DNA of 64,000 nt from Candidatus Poribacteria bacterium (lineage in GTDB: Bacteria > Poribacteria > WGA-4E > WGA-3G): positions 1 through 64,000 of the forward strand of contig JAAXGN010000078.1 of assembly GCA_012267415.1 (NCBI GenBank). Direction: 5' to 3'. Shown in pieces: positions 11,401 to 19,583 of the stretch. The notes under the pieces are model-generated. The model had not been told where the DNA came from, ran no database searches, and worked only from the letters and a program-made list of their open reading frames with translations. The translations under genes and the position numbers were made by a program. Numbering within the stretch: the first letter of the stretch is position 1; each line of letters opens with the position of its first letter.

Positions 11401-11948
11401 CCATCAATATTTTCAATGGCTATTTTTATGTCAGGAAGTTTAAAATCCAAGTTTCTCTGTTCGTCTGTGTAATGCATTGCACCATTGATGAGACTAACCT
11501 TAGATACTGCAAACCCAAAGGATGTATCGGATTCAGACGTTGTTTTTTGGAATACTTGTGAAATATTGACCTGTCCATCAGCACCGCGATATATCTTAAC
11601 AATCGGTGTGTGTATATCCAAAGAACTCACAAGCAACTTCCGTTGAAGTAATCCCCAGATATTATATCTTAGGACAATGCTGTCAGTTGACATCACCGAT
11701 TGTCCATTACCTTCTTTCTCATCAATTGAAAAATCGTCTATCTTCACACCCGTCAATATATTTCCCTGCAAATGACCGATCTGCATAGTATACCTATCAT
11801 CAATCTGTTCATCTAAAGCTCTGATGAGTCGGGGTTTGACAAAATCGTTCAAAAACAGATCGGAACTAATATAGAAATATCCACCTATACCTAATAGGAG
11901 TAATGTAGCTGCTATATATAGTATTATCTTTCTACGTCGCGTTAGCAT
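5481..11948 (-). CDS. TamB/AsmA-like translocation or lipid-transport protein (DUF490 C-terminus)
   Basis: A 2155-residue protein with one N-terminal membrane anchor (about residues 6-27). A very long region of short beta-rich repeats follows, then a C-terminal DUF490-like part with LNLDLGIEVP and a distal ADLLALLLPGNTF segment. TamB-family proteins form a hydrophobic groove across the periplasm and are thought to move lipids or assist outer-membrane assembly with an Omp85 partner. E. coli TamB has about 1260 residues, so this one is far longer. It overlaps the omp85 gene by one base and follows tlyA after 16 bases. Confidence 0.8.
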   Translation of the reverse strand: MLTRRRKIILYIAATLLLLGIGGYFYISSDLFLNDFVKPRLIRALDEQIDDRYTMQIGHLQGNILTGVKIDDFSIDEKEGNGQSVMSTDSIVLRYNIWGLLQRKLLVSSLDIHTPIVKIYRGADGQVNISQVFQKTTSESDTSFGFAVSKVSLINGAMHYTDEQRNLDFKLPDIKIAIENIDGDGSYEQWNHTGQFSIGEGSLSINQSTFNFDNIDDIKFSLSTERDTLSRFKLKSGESEIDVEKADFDHVKGEWNTSVKLTFNAEDIQKLLDEGTKIDGSGVIELDLHGTKSNIVGQIKGFSEGLSYSHNLHATSDVAVDRHLTNMAPIKVSAVNIDASLDLNEEQQLKINELSTVIADGSMSISGGVSFANTSETNLIPRLRYYANNIISYTGQCKFDKVDLHSFLSMFTTLPSNSPRIENGTIQGSIQFNGDSEGNYHLDSLTRLLDVSLFVEGNIDDLISLDDSYVSCKVSADSVNGSSVNASGVFDNIQVEVEGSFENFDTRLSNVDFGKLSRIANSIPIEGVGSVSLNVNSASNNIHGVITGNADIPDTYFLQNAGDPIPIGHLSSDFRYADKTVHFEKGRLTHSTDNGDSKIQFDGKIRMAENMPVNFNINLDHFVLNTDYVRILFSENYPIEGILKGDLVLSGELIDRLDGIGRFTYENGNAWGVNLEPAKLHLEIDDYALTIPDFILSARDQRFILNLHVANNGDFDLSIKNPQEESIQLAELALASDITDFPLDGKMVFDLKSSKVSTDDFKFTIDFDFSELTFEDHPLGDAKLRGILIEEDQHFKFTGKAFAETGIIEGTIASQVPNAYHFTIKHEQTPVDFFLPIINPSLEDISGTFDGRVEVEGTLLELTSVDNVEDLEGRIYPYNVDILIEETQLQYNSMPSVKLTNPKPLSIHLVDDLLSFSDFSLSISDDEAAFIQTKGELDLKSEEINLSSKGNQVLELASILDPLGFPVTGKLYYDFEYKGTLKNPRLRVNWRIPELILKTEVGDIFINDMKGNSVPNIINWQDGKVDVQPFAIQVLGNTVEIGGNIVVNQRKFEDSSLIAFIMSDNLDLNGFNELLKENLNERFSGYFSSQQNPPIKGNLGVRIDVMGTITEPLFAIDTQTLEGHSIRIGDFTNPIAIDRLRTLMTYSQGMVSVNELDISGNWGEGAYKTAGKATFSLHEPAEMQYEFGLSFKDFVIDDFLSLLMPIEGVVSGTTQITGTGLTSDRIISSTIIKSLNLNILNYRITNVHQLDISFDKNHITAALPLKVTNDIDWAKLTALISVEANGTLDDPRLTIDWEGGLKTHKGIKSTSPLQFTGNMTYLNELISLNTQLTNNGDKLILKGEVPINLSFTDIDMSERFLDSAVSLQCVGSELPLTFISGANSFLSESSGVFDVNVAVDGTTRNPYLKGDIFIESPKLQLKNMQQSLENVSIHVAASRDLIALEKFQFDVEEGTCSLKQCELQLDGITPKAFLIKGLTFEQYPLGSILSEALPKEIFDDVNGYVTATLKQLRIPFESFFYFDDLENSQNSPLPKAKNKITFDRISQKAAAEISIDEMAIGFASSISGLDKEFKFTNLTPIPITLESGTFIVKEMKLIDAIETNATDVTEPMPPTTTVSCFGRWNMQGEMFGNLKLDNFNMDLVQQTFSDDIREKYNLSGLLSAELNVKGEYAAPEVTIKLAGRQMRINETDIDEFFGVMQYIDSKKRWTIAESNPARIKIGDNRLSCYGYIPFLLSFSTMQAQPYPSILAEQMEMTVNVALEQLSKLRDIERYIQSADGQITINATLTGTPDAYQLKGKGSVNQLDLSLTDSPIAFENVDASFDFSHEGIQIENVDGVLNDGNFSIDGIITSDWLNFRTIDINAQLENCSFIEPGTYQILLSADNLHLYGNVDNPILDGDIRILSGRYEQNWNWIDLLESFAAPTVSDTDIISDAPILRNLNLDLGIEVPDSFHLLSSTGGTTNIEIICNGQLNGTIQRPIFSGTVTIPQGIISIYTQIFEIDESVTSTIINQSDKSFNPELNIYLKLPNTIRNVLQSDGSTADYDFYASVTGTLENGNPDQAVLSLRAEPINSSTTEELTEADLLALLLPGNTFSQSLVGITFTITSGLNASERHITAEIPLTLLGRNIPITVEGNEKKGEFGVDIQLLQGQF

Positions 11949-11964
11949 TTTTATGCCTATTATT

Positions 11965-12813
11965 TTATCTGTGTGCTGAAAAGTTTATATGTGCAGCATC
12001 AACAACTTGACTTATATAGTCTGATATGTCGGTATATTGCGATTTATAGACTGGACAGCTGATATCGGTAATATCGTCATTAATCTTATCTCTATCTCTA
12101 AACCAAAGCAGATACTCAATATTTGCTATGTCTTGATATATTGGAGAAAAAGTTAAAGCCATGAGTTCAACAGAATAATCGTTACGCACAAACTCAACCA
12201 AATCTTCCAATAATTCCTTGTGTACTTTCGGATCATCAACAATGCCACCTTTCTTAATATGGACGCGTCCTGCTTCAAATTGGGGTTTCACAAGCGCAAT
12301 GGTATCTGGAATCATTAATGTCTGAAACAAAACAGGTAATACTTTTTTGATTGAAATGAATGAGACATCAAGTACTGCTATCTCAGGAAGAAATGTAAAT
12401 AGGTCCGGATCAATGTAGCGGATGTTAGTTCTATCAATGACTTCTACCCGCGGATCTTGTCTTAGTTTCCAAGCAAGTTGTCCATAGCCGACATCAACTG
12501 CATAGACGTATTTTGCTCCATGCTGTAATAGACAGTCAGTAAAACCGCCTGTGGAAGCACCCACATCAATTGCAATCCTGTCTTGCACATTGATGTTGAA
12601 TTCTATAAGTGCTTTCTCAAGTTTTAAACCTCCACGACTGACATATCTTGACGAGTGTTTAACTTCAATCTCATCTTCGTTAGAAACGGTTTCCCCGGGT
12701 TTAACCTTAGAGTTGTTGTTAACTTTTACTGCTCCAGCCAATATCAGACGTTTTGCTTGAAGGCGACTTTCTACATATCCCCGCTTTACAAGAACAATAT
12801 CTAATCTTTCCAT
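11965..12813 (-). CDS. tlyA: TlyA family rRNA 2'-O-methyltransferase
   Basis: Predicted 16S/23S rRNA cytidine 2'-O-methyltransferase, historically called haemolysin TlyA. The 282 residues start with an S4 RNA-binding domain (about 1-60; RLDIVLVKRGYVESRLQAKR). An FtsJ/RrmJ-like Rossmann domain follows, with the S-adenosylmethionine motif DVGASTGGFTDCLL near residue 82 and LDVSFISIKKVLP near 148. Length matches the family (about 270). The gene sits 73 bases after dxs, the neighbourhood (xse-dxs-tlyA) common in many bacteria. Confidence 0.9.
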   Translation of the reverse strand: MERLDIVLVKRGYVESRLQAKRLILAGAVKVNNNSKVKPGETVSNEDEIEVKHSSRYVSRGGLKLEKALIEFNINVQDRIAIDVGASTGGFTDCLLQHGAKYVYAVDVGYGQLAWKLRQDPRVEVIDRTNIRYIDPDLFTFLPEIAVLDVSFISIKKVLPVLFQTLMIPDTIALVKPQFEAGRVHIKKGGIVDDPKVHKELLEDLVEFVRNDYSVELMALTFSPIYQDIANIEYLLWFRDRDKINDDITDISCPVYKSQYTDISDYISQVVDAAHINFSAHR

Positions 12814-12886
12814 TTCTGAAATCTAATATTGTAATGGTTTTCTAAACAGTCTTCAATTATCACTTGGCCCAGTTTTATTAATTTGG

Positions 12887-14746
12887 CTACGATCTGACAG
12901 CTAATGCTATACCTGCACGTATGATTGCTTCAGTATCATATTCATACCTTTCCTGTAAAGTTTTAACGTCACCGTGCTCTATAAATCTATCTGGAATACC
13001 TAAGTTTCTTACTTGAACATCTGAAACTGCTTCTGCTGCAAGTAGTTCAAGGACTGCACCACCGAATCCACCCATCACTACGCCATCCTCAACTGTTATC
13101 ACTTTACCTATTCTTTTTGCTAAATCTACTATCAGTGATGCGTCTAAGGGTTTCACAAAACGCGCGTTCACCACTGTCGTCTCAATCCCCGTTTCTGTGA
13201 GAGTCTGTGCTGCCTCAAGAGCCGGGTAGACTCTATTACCAATTGCGATGATCAACAGATCCTCACCTTCACAACAGACCTCTGCTTTTCCTATGGGGAG
13301 TGCCGTTGGTTCCTCTTCTAACTTTACCCCTACACCTGTTCCACGTGGATAACGTAATGCAATCGGTCCCATCTCATAGGCGAGTGCTGTTTTTAGCATG
13401 TGTTGCAACTCATTTTCATCTTTTGGAGCCATTGATACAATATTCGGTATAGAACGAAGATATGCAATATCAAAAACACCATGATGCGTAGGACCATCTG
13501 CCCCAACAAGTCCAGCACGATCAAGGGCAAATACAACGGGTAAATTCTGAATACATACATCATGGAGTACCTGATCATATCCGCGCTGCAGAAACGTCGA
13601 ATAGATTGCAACGACAGGTTTTAGTCCTTCTGTAGCTAGACCCGCAGCGAAGGTAACTGCACACTGTTCAGCTAAACCAATATCAAAACAACGGTCCGGA
13701 TAGGCTTCAGCGAATTTATCTAAACCCGTTCCTCCTAACATGGCTGCTGTTACACCGATGATGCGGGAATCCTGTTTCGCTTCCTTAATGAGTGTCCTAC
13801 TAAAAACATCAGTATACTTAGGAATAGCAGACACCGGCCGTTGTGAAATACCAGTCTTCACATCAAACTGACCACTCACACTGTAGAATTTGACTGGGTC
13901 TTCCTCTGCGGGTAAATACCCTTTTCCCTTTTTCGTTACAACATGAACTAACATCGGACCAGACAACTCACGTATACCTGTCAGAACAGGAATTAGAGAT
14001 TCAAGGTCGTTACCATCAAGTGGTCCAAAATACCTAAACCCAAATTCTTCAAAGAGTGTCCCAGGTTTTAGTGATGATTCAATCTTCTGCGCCAACGCCT
14101 TAGCATCAGACGATATAAAATTCATCAGTTCTTTGGCACCCGTCCTAAGACGATTATAGCCGCGTGAACTGATTAACCTGTGAAAATGCTTAGATATTGC
14201 GCCGATTGTCGGAGATATTGACATCTGATTATCATTGAGGATGACCAAAAGATCTTTCCTAAAGTCACCAGCAGCATTGAGACCTTCAAGTGCCATCCCG
14301 CCAGTCAATCCGCCATCACCAATGATTGCAACGACTTTAAAATCATCTCCGTTTACATCACGCGCAGCAGCAATTCCTAACGCAGCGGATATGGATGTGC
14401 TTGAATGACCAGCACCAAATACATCAAACTTACTTTCATCACGACTCAGAAAACCACTAATACCATCTGTCTGTCGCAATGTTTCAAATGAATCAAGACG
14501 TCCTGTTAGCAACTTATGTGGATACGCTTGATGACCGATATCCCAAATCAATTTGTCGTGAGGTGTATTAAAGACAGTATGAACTGCAATCGCTAATTCT
14601 ACTGTGCCAAAGTTAGGCGCGAAATGCCCGGGATGTTTTGACAAGACAGATAAAAGATAACTACGCATCTCTTCAGCAAGTGTTTCAAGCTCGCTGATAG
14701 AAAGTTCCTTTAAGTCAATAGGAGATTTAATCTTATCCAAGACCAT
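12887..14746 (-). CDS. dxs: 1-deoxy-D-xylulose-5-phosphate synthase
   Basis: Thiamine-diphosphate enzyme that condenses pyruvate and glyceraldehyde 3-phosphate, the first step of the MEP isoprenoid pathway. Its 619 residues match the family length. Visible motifs are DIGHQAYPHKLLTGR near the N-terminus, the ThDP-binding GDGGLTGGMALEGLN, the transketolase pyrimidine-domain signature FDIGLAEQCAVTFAAGLA, and the DRAGLVGADGPTHHG segment. It begins 11 bases after xseB, an arrangement (xseA-xseB-dxs) seen widely, and supplies isoprenoids for quinones and cell-wall carriers. Confidence 0.95.
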   Translation of the reverse strand: MVLDKIKSPIDLKELSISELETLAEEMRSYLLSVLSKHPGHFAPNFGTVELAIAVHTVFNTPHDKLIWDIGHQAYPHKLLTGRLDSFETLRQTDGISGFLSRDESKFDVFGAGHSSTSISAALGIAAARDVNGDDFKVVAIIGDGGLTGGMALEGLNAAGDFRKDLLVILNDNQMSISPTIGAISKHFHRLISSRGYNRLRTGAKELMNFISSDAKALAQKIESSLKPGTLFEEFGFRYFGPLDGNDLESLIPVLTGIRELSGPMLVHVVTKKGKGYLPAEEDPVKFYSVSGQFDVKTGISQRPVSAIPKYTDVFSRTLIKEAKQDSRIIGVTAAMLGGTGLDKFAEAYPDRCFDIGLAEQCAVTFAAGLATEGLKPVVAIYSTFLQRGYDQVLHDVCIQNLPVVFALDRAGLVGADGPTHHGVFDIAYLRSIPNIVSMAPKDENELQHMLKTALAYEMGPIALRYPRGTGVGVKLEEEPTALPIGKAEVCCEGEDLLIIAIGNRVYPALEAAQTLTETGIETTVVNARFVKPLDASLIVDLAKRIGKVITVEDGVVMGGFGGAVLELLAAEAVSDVQVRNLGIPDRFIEHGDVKTLQERYEYDTEAIIRAGIALAVRS

Positions 14747-14757
14747 CGCATACCATC

Positions 14758-14979
14758 CTATTCATCCTCGGATGCTGTTTCCATTTCGTCGGTGTCGTTC
14801 TCTGTATCCGACACTTTCTGAATTCTTAACTCTGCATTTTCAAGAAGTTCTCTACAGGAACGCACTAAACCGACTCCCTCTTCAAATAATTCAAGGGAAG
14901 TATCCAATTCTAAGGTGTCTGGAGTTTCCAACTTCTCGACAATGTCTTTCAACTTTTCAAGTTTTTTTTCAAACGTCAA
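14758..14979 (-). CDS. xseB: Exodeoxyribonuclease VII small subunit
   Basis: Small subunit of exonuclease VII, which degrades single-stranded DNA with XseA. The family core LTFEKKLEKLKDIVEKLE begins at the chosen TTG, which follows AGGAGA by about six bases and avoids overlap with xseA; this gives 73 residues, close to the usual 70-80. An in-frame ATG at 15021 would add 14 residues and overlap xseA by 20 bases. The C-terminal tail is very acidic. Confidence 0.85.
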   Translation of the reverse strand: MTFEKKLEKLKDIVEKLETPDTLELDTSLELFEEGVGLVRSCRELLENAELRIQKVSDTENDTDEMETASEDE

Positions 14980-15001
14980 ATCGTCTCTCCTTTTATAATC
15001 T

Positions 15002-16234
15002 CTAATCTCTACATTTGTCAACTGAACAGGTTAGACTGCCTTGTGAGAGTGTTACGTTTATGCTATCACCTGTCTTCACATCTTGACTTGAGGTAATTAT
15101 ACTTCCCGATGAATCACGACATAGACTATATCCTCTGTTTAACGTTGCTAAGGGACTGAGATTATTTAATTGATCTGCTAAAGATTGCAATTGTGTTTTT
15201 TTCTCTTTCATTCTGGTCTTCATCGTTCCAAGATATGTAGTCTCTAAACTATCAATGATCTGACTCAGTTGATTAATTGAGTCCAGACGATTTGTAGGAG
15301 ACAACTCTTTATATAATCCTTCAACTTCATCCCTTCGTGCATGGAGTCTCAGCTTAATAAGTTCATGCAATCGGCTTTTCACACTGTTTAAAGAGGTAAG
15401 TAACTCCAATCTATCTGGTACAGTATCCTCAATAGCAGTTGATGGTGTAGAGGATCGATGGTCAGCCACCATATCCGATATGGTGTGGTCAGATTCATGA
15501 CCTACAGCCGAGACCACCGGAATTCTTGATTTGAATATTGCGCGTGCAACGATTTCTTCATTAAATGCCCAAAGATCTTCTATAGATCCTCCGCCTCGTC
15601 CGACGATCAACACATCAATATCAGTTCTTTTGTTCATAGCAAGAATTGCATTTGCAATTTCACCCGCTGCCCCTTCTCCTTGAACGAGACTCGGATGAAG
15701 TAAGAGTTCAGCTAAAGGATACCGTCTACTCAACTGCCTGATGATATCTTGAATTGCTGCGCCAGTTTCTGATGTGATCACACCGATCTTCTTCGGATAT
15801 ACTGGTAAAGGTTTCTTATACTGCTGATCAAATAGTCCTTCATCTGATAATCTCTGTTTTAACTGTTCATACGCTCTTTGAAGAGATCCGACTCCAAGAG
15901 GCTCTACTTGGGTTACATTTATCTGGTATATACTATTGGCAGGATAAGTATTAATCTTGCCATGAACTAAGACTTCATCACCGTCTTGCACAACGTATTT
16001 TATGCGTGCTTTGTTACTATTCCATATAATACACCGGATGCTATTCCTTTCATCTTTCAGTGTAAAATAGATATGTCCGGAGTTAGGACGACTTAGATTA
16101 GAGACCTGACCACGCACCCACACGTTCTGGAGGATTGGTTCTTTTTGAATAATACGGTTGATAGTATTGGCAATTTCTGTAACACTGAAAACAGTGCGTG
16201 GAGGCGAAATATTTAGACTTAACTGTTTATCCAC
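15002..16234 (-). CDS. xseA: Exodeoxyribonuclease VII large subunit
   Basis: Catalytic subunit of exonuclease VII. An N-terminal OB fold (FSVTEIANTINRII, then VRGQVSNLSRPNSGHIYFTL) precedes the nuclease core with KKIGVITSETGAAIQDII, the DVLIVGRGGGSIEDLWAFNE signature and PVVSAVGHESDHTISD. A coiled-coil region and a C-terminal strand follow. The start is placed at GTG 16234, giving 410 residues beginning just before the OB fold; the open frame runs on to an ATG at 16366, but that would overlap the ymdB-like gene by 107 bases and encode non-family sequence. Start choice is moderate. Confidence 0.88.
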   Translation of the reverse strand: MDKQLSLNISPPRTVFSVTEIANTINRIIQKEPILQNVWVRGQVSNLSRPNSGHIYFTLKDERNSIRCIIWNSNKARIKYVVQDGDEVLVHGKINTYPANSIYQINVTQVEPLGVGSLQRAYEQLKQRLSDEGLFDQQYKKPLPVYPKKIGVITSETGAAIQDIIRQLSRRYPLAELLLHPSLVQGEGAAGEIANAILAMNKRTDIDVLIVGRGGGSIEDLWAFNEEIVARAIFKSRIPVVSAVGHESDHTISDMVADHRSSTPSTAIEDTVPDRLELLTSLNSVKSRLHELIKLRLHARRDEVEGLYKELSPTNRLDSINQLSQIIDSLETTYLGTMKTRMKEKKTQLQSLADQLNNLSPLATLNRGYSLCRDSSGSIITSSQDVKTGDSINVTLSQGSLTCSVDKCRD

Positions 16235-16259
16235 TGCATATCCATTCAAATTAAAAAAA

Positions 16260-17069
16260 TTAAACTTGAAGTTGTGCTTGGATTCTACGAATGCTGATCG
16301 CCAAACCAGTTGCATCATCCAACTCAACCGCAACGCCGCATAACTTAACATTATCCTGAGCAACACCGAAACGAGTAGGCATTAAAGTCAAAAAACTCTC
16401 CAGTACCTTATCAATTCTGCTACCTATCACAGAGTCGTGAGAACCTGTCATACCAACATCAGATATATAAGCCGTGCCTTTCGGTAAAACCCTTTCATCG
16501 GCAGTCTGAACATGGGTATGTGTTCCGATGACAGCACTAACCTTACCATCTGCATGCCATCCCATTGCAATCTTTTCTGATGTTGCTTCGGCATGAAAAT
16601 CCAAAATCACAAAGTTAGTTTCTGCTTTAACTTCAGAGAGTATTGAATCTAATGCGTGAAAAGGATTAGTATACCTATTCATGAATATCTGTCCTGCGAG
16701 GTTAATAACACCAAGTTTAGATGCACCGTCAGGAGATGCAACGATAGTAAAACCTCGTCCCGGCACTTCAGTGGGAAAATTAGCAGGTCTAATCAACTGT
16801 GGCGTAGTGTCAATGAATTGAAGTATCTCTTTTACATCCCAAACATGATTACCAGTCGTAATCACAGAAACACCTGCAGCCAACAATTGATCAACAATTT
16901 CGAACGTTAGACCTTTTCCGCCGGCAGCATTTTCAGCATTTGCAATGATGAAATCATAAGGTTTTTCGGCATACGCCTCTTCGGATGATGTATTTAGTGC
17001 TTTCAAGTATTCAGATACTGCCCTTCTCCCCGGATTTCCAAAAATATCTCCAATAAAAAGTATTTTCAT
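16260..17069 (-). CDS. YmdB-like calcineurin phosphoesterase (TIGR00282 family)
   Basis: Metal-dependent phosphoesterase; Bacillus YmdB hydrolyses 2',3'-cyclic nucleotides and affects biofilm and motility. The 269 residues match the family (about 264). Metal-binding motifs are GDIFGNPGRRA at the N-terminus, ANAENAAGGKG, TTGNHVWD near residue 75, LDFHAEATSEK and VIGTHTHVQTADE. The gene lies 25 bases upstream of xseA and 24 bases after pyrE, within the same collinear run. Confidence 0.9.
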   Translation of the reverse strand: MKILFIGDIFGNPGRRAVSEYLKALNTSSEEAYAEKPYDFIIANAENAAGGKGLTFEIVDQLLAAGVSVITTGNHVWDVKEILQFIDTTPQLIRPANFPTEVPGRGFTIVASPDGASKLGVINLAGQIFMNRYTNPFHALDSILSEVKAETNFVILDFHAEATSEKIAMGWHADGKVSAVIGTHTHVQTADERVLPKGTAYISDVGMTGSHDSVIGSRIDKVLESFLTLMPTRFGVAQDNVKLCGVAVELDDATGLAISIRRIQAQLQV

Positions 17070-17093
17070 TTTATTCTATTTATCTTCTCGTAA

Positions 17094-17624
17094 TTAATTA
17101 AAGTTTTCAGATTCTAATTCACTAAGTGTAAAAACAGACGCGAATGAACATCCTAAAGCGTTAATCTTCTCCTCTCCCCCTGCCTGTCTATCAATTACTG
17201 CTATCACATGTTCTACAACATGTCCCTCTCCCCGTATCTGCTCAATTGACTTACACACTTGTCCAGCAGTTGTAATAACATCTTCAATAACAACAAGTCT
17301 GCTTTTTTCTTTAGCACCTCCTTCTATAAGATTGCATGTACCGTAGGTTTTTGCTTCTTTCCTCACAAAATAACACGGGTAACCTGATTGTAAAGAAATA
17401 ACAGTAGCAAGTGGAATGCCACCCAATTCCAGACCTGCTACACCATCAAATTCTGTAGGTAGCAGTTTAACCATCAGATCAGCAACAGCGTTGAGTAGTT
17501 GTGGATTGCTTTCAAATCTATATTTATCAAAATAGAAATTACTTATAGTACCTGACCGAAGTTTAAACGTTCCTGTCAAATATGAAACATCTCTAATCTG
17601 CTGTATTAACTCATTTTTTATCAT
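17094..17624 (-). CDS. pyrE: Orotate phosphoribosyltransferase
   Basis: Transfers phosphoribosyl from PRPP to orotate, giving orotidine monophosphate in pyrimidine synthesis. The 176 residues carry the type I PRTase PRPP loop LVVIEDVITTAGQV and an upstream YFVRKEAKTYGT segment that includes the conserved lysines. GVAGLELGGIPLAT is the other substrate-loop signature. Length is that of shorter bacterial PyrE proteins. No other pyr gene is nearby. Confidence 0.92.
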   Translation of the reverse strand: MIKNELIQQIRDVSYLTGTFKLRSGTISNFYFDKYRFESNPQLLNAVADLMVKLLPTEFDGVAGLELGGIPLATVISLQSGYPCYFVRKEAKTYGTCNLIEGGAKEKSRLVVIEDVITTAGQVCKSIEQIRGEGHVVEHVIAVIDRQAGGEEKINALGCSFASVFTLSELESENFN

Positions 17625-17663
17625 TTGCGTTTACCATTACGGCATGTTCACTTATACAGTTGG

Positions 17664-18722
17664 CTAATGCACCTCAATGTGTGCGCCATCCTCTGCGATG
17701 ACTTCTCCAATTATTGCCGCTTCTGGACAGTCAGCAGCATGAAGTTCCTGCACTGCTGCATCTGCATTCTCAGCGGGTACTGAAAATAGCAAACCACCTG
17801 ATGTTTCAGCTTCCATTAGAATATGTCGCATTTCTTCTGATACCGATGAATCGAAGGACACACAGTCCGATAAGAACGCGCTGTTTGCAATATAAGCTTG
17901 TGTATATGTATTTTTCGCCACAAGTTCAGGGGCATCTTCAAAATACGGTACAGATTTACTCTCAATACGCAGCCGTATACTGTTTCCTGATGCCATCTCA
18001 GAAGCATGTCCAAGCAACCCATAACCTGTTACATCTGTACACGCACTCACACCATATTTCAGCATGATAGAAGAAGCCGAAGCGTTCAGACGAGTCATCG
18101 ACTCTACTAATTGCGGTAATACATGATCTTTAATTTTATTAAACTTCAAGCCGGTTGTAAGTATGCCTATGCCAAGATTCTTTGTTAGAATCAGGACATC
18201 ACCTTTACGTGCACCATAGTTCTTAACATATTTTTCTGGATGCACCACACCCGTCACAGCCAGACCATACATCAATTCTGGCGCATCAACTGTATGACCA
18301 CCAAGAAGTGCAGCACCGGCTTCTGTAGCCTTATCAGCACCTCCTCTCACTATATCCCCCAAGATAGAAAGTTCAAGACTATCTTTGGGCCAACATGTAA
18401 TGTTTAGTGCAGTTTTAGGGTGCCCCCCCATACTGTAAACATCGCTCAGTGAATTGGTTGCAGCGATAGCACCAAATGTATACGGATCATCAACTATAGG
18501 CGTAAAATAGTCCACAGTATTGACAAGTGCAATATCATCAGATAATCGGTAAATACCAGCATCATCAGATGTTTCCGTGCCAACCAATAGATTCGGATCG
18601 GTAGATTTAGGTAGGTTCTCTAAGATGTGTGCTAGCTCACCCGGAGCTAATTTTGATGCTCAACCTGCACACTTGACTGTCTTAGTGAGACGGACATTTC
18701 TGCCATTTTTTTTGGAAGTCAT
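17664..18722 (-). CDS. selD: Selenide, water dikinase, selenocysteine-containing (UGA read-through)
   Basis: Makes selenophosphate from selenide and ATP, the selenium donor for tRNA-Sec. Reading from ATG at 18722, the frame meets TGA at 18660-18662 as codon 21, in the context CAG-U-ASKLAPG. It then continues without another stop for 352 residues in total. In E. coli SelD the catalytic pair is Cys17 and Lys20; here U21 and K24 have the same spacing. Family motifs follow: VGTETSDDAGIY, NTVDYFTPIVDDP and AATNSLSDVYSMGG. Treating TGA as a stop would leave a 307-residue product lacking the catalytic loop. The ribosome site is weak and the exact start uncertain. Confidence 0.9.
18633..18662 (-). 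promoter_or_regulatory. Bacterial SECIS-like hairpin just after the selD UGA
   Basis: On the coding strand the UGA is followed by ten bases and then a perfect 6-bp stem, TAGCTC/GAGCTA, with a five-base loop CGGGT at 18639-18643. The loop starts about 19 bases after the U of UGA and carries G at its second position, both as expected for a bacterial SECIS read by SelB. It lies inside the coding sequence, as bacterial SECIS elements do. Folding and SelB binding are inferred. Confidence 0.75.
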
Positions 18723-18820
18723 GATGTTTGTTTTCAAAATGTTTGATTACCTGCTGAGAAAGTTGTGAAATTTTTAATCGTTGGACATAAATTTCAGAGA
18801 AAGTCAATTATTTGATGACT

Positions 18821-19426
18821 CTAAAAGAGAAATGTAACTATCTGATTAAGTTGTTGAAAGAAGAAAGAAAATTGTTCAATTGTTTTGTTATCACATTCTG
18901 CTATGTTGTTGGCACATGTTTGATGCCTGTGTATATTTAAACTGTCTAAAATACTACGATAATACCAAGATTGTGACTCATATCCTCCGTGGAAACGATC
19001 CCAAATTGCGTCACCAATGTCTTCAAATTCTGACAAAACAGTTCTTAAATTGTGAAGTTTGTCAGCACATGTTACGATACAGACTTCTGTAGTAGCGGTT
19101 TTCAGTGCCTCTATCCGTTCTGTCTTACGCGCAGTCCACTTTAAATCCTTATTCTCAGAACAGCCTTCAACGATGTCAGCAACAGCAGTACCAAAATTCT
19201 TACGAATAAACTCTAATGTCAACTCTGTGTCTTCGACTGTGTCGTGCAGTATGCCAGCAATCACCACCGACTCAGAACAACCTGCATCCATTAACATAAA
19301 TCCAACAGCAAAAGGGTGGATAATATAAGGTGTATCCGTTCCTTTACGAAGTTGACCATTATGTGCTATTGCAGCCAATTCAATTGCTTCTTCAATACGG
19401 TTTTTCCGCATGCCTTCTTCCGTCAT
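18821..19426 (-). CDS. HD-domain hydrolase, RelA/SpoT-MESH1-like
   Basis: A 201-residue protein with the SpoT/MESH1 type HD fold: HNGQLRKGTDTPYIIHP near the N-terminus, GILHDTVEDTELT carrying the metal-binding HD and the catalytic ED, and ADKLHNLRTVL further on. This fold in SpoT and MESH1 hydrolyses (p)ppGpp or related nucleotides. No synthetase or TGS domain is present, so it is a stand-alone hydrolase. Several ATGs occur near the N-terminus (residues 1 and 6). It is the first gene of the leftward run, 98 bases before selD. Confidence 0.82.
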   Translation of the reverse strand: MTEEGMRKNRIEEAIELAAIAHNGQLRKGTDTPYIIHPFAVGFMLMDAGCSESVVIAGILHDTVEDTELTLEFIRKNFGTAVADIVEGCSENKDLKWTARKTERIEALKTATTEVCIVTCADKLHNLRTVLSEFEDIGDAIWDRFHGGYESQSWYYRSILDSLNIHRHQTCANNIAECDNKTIEQFSFFFQQLNQIVTFLF

Positions 19427-19583
19427 GCCCTAAATCGCTACGCAATTCGCGCCTATATAATAGGAGATGATGAGTACCAATTGTGATTGTTACAGAAAAA
19501 TGATGTGTTAAATGATACACTATTTCTACTAATTCAGTCAAGGTTATTTTAGATTACTTTACATGTGTGTTGCTACAAGAATT

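Noticed and set aside
16235..16366. N-terminal extension of XseA
   Set aside because: It would overlap the ymdB-like gene by 107 bases and encodes residues unlike any XseA; the OB fold begins just after GTG 16234.
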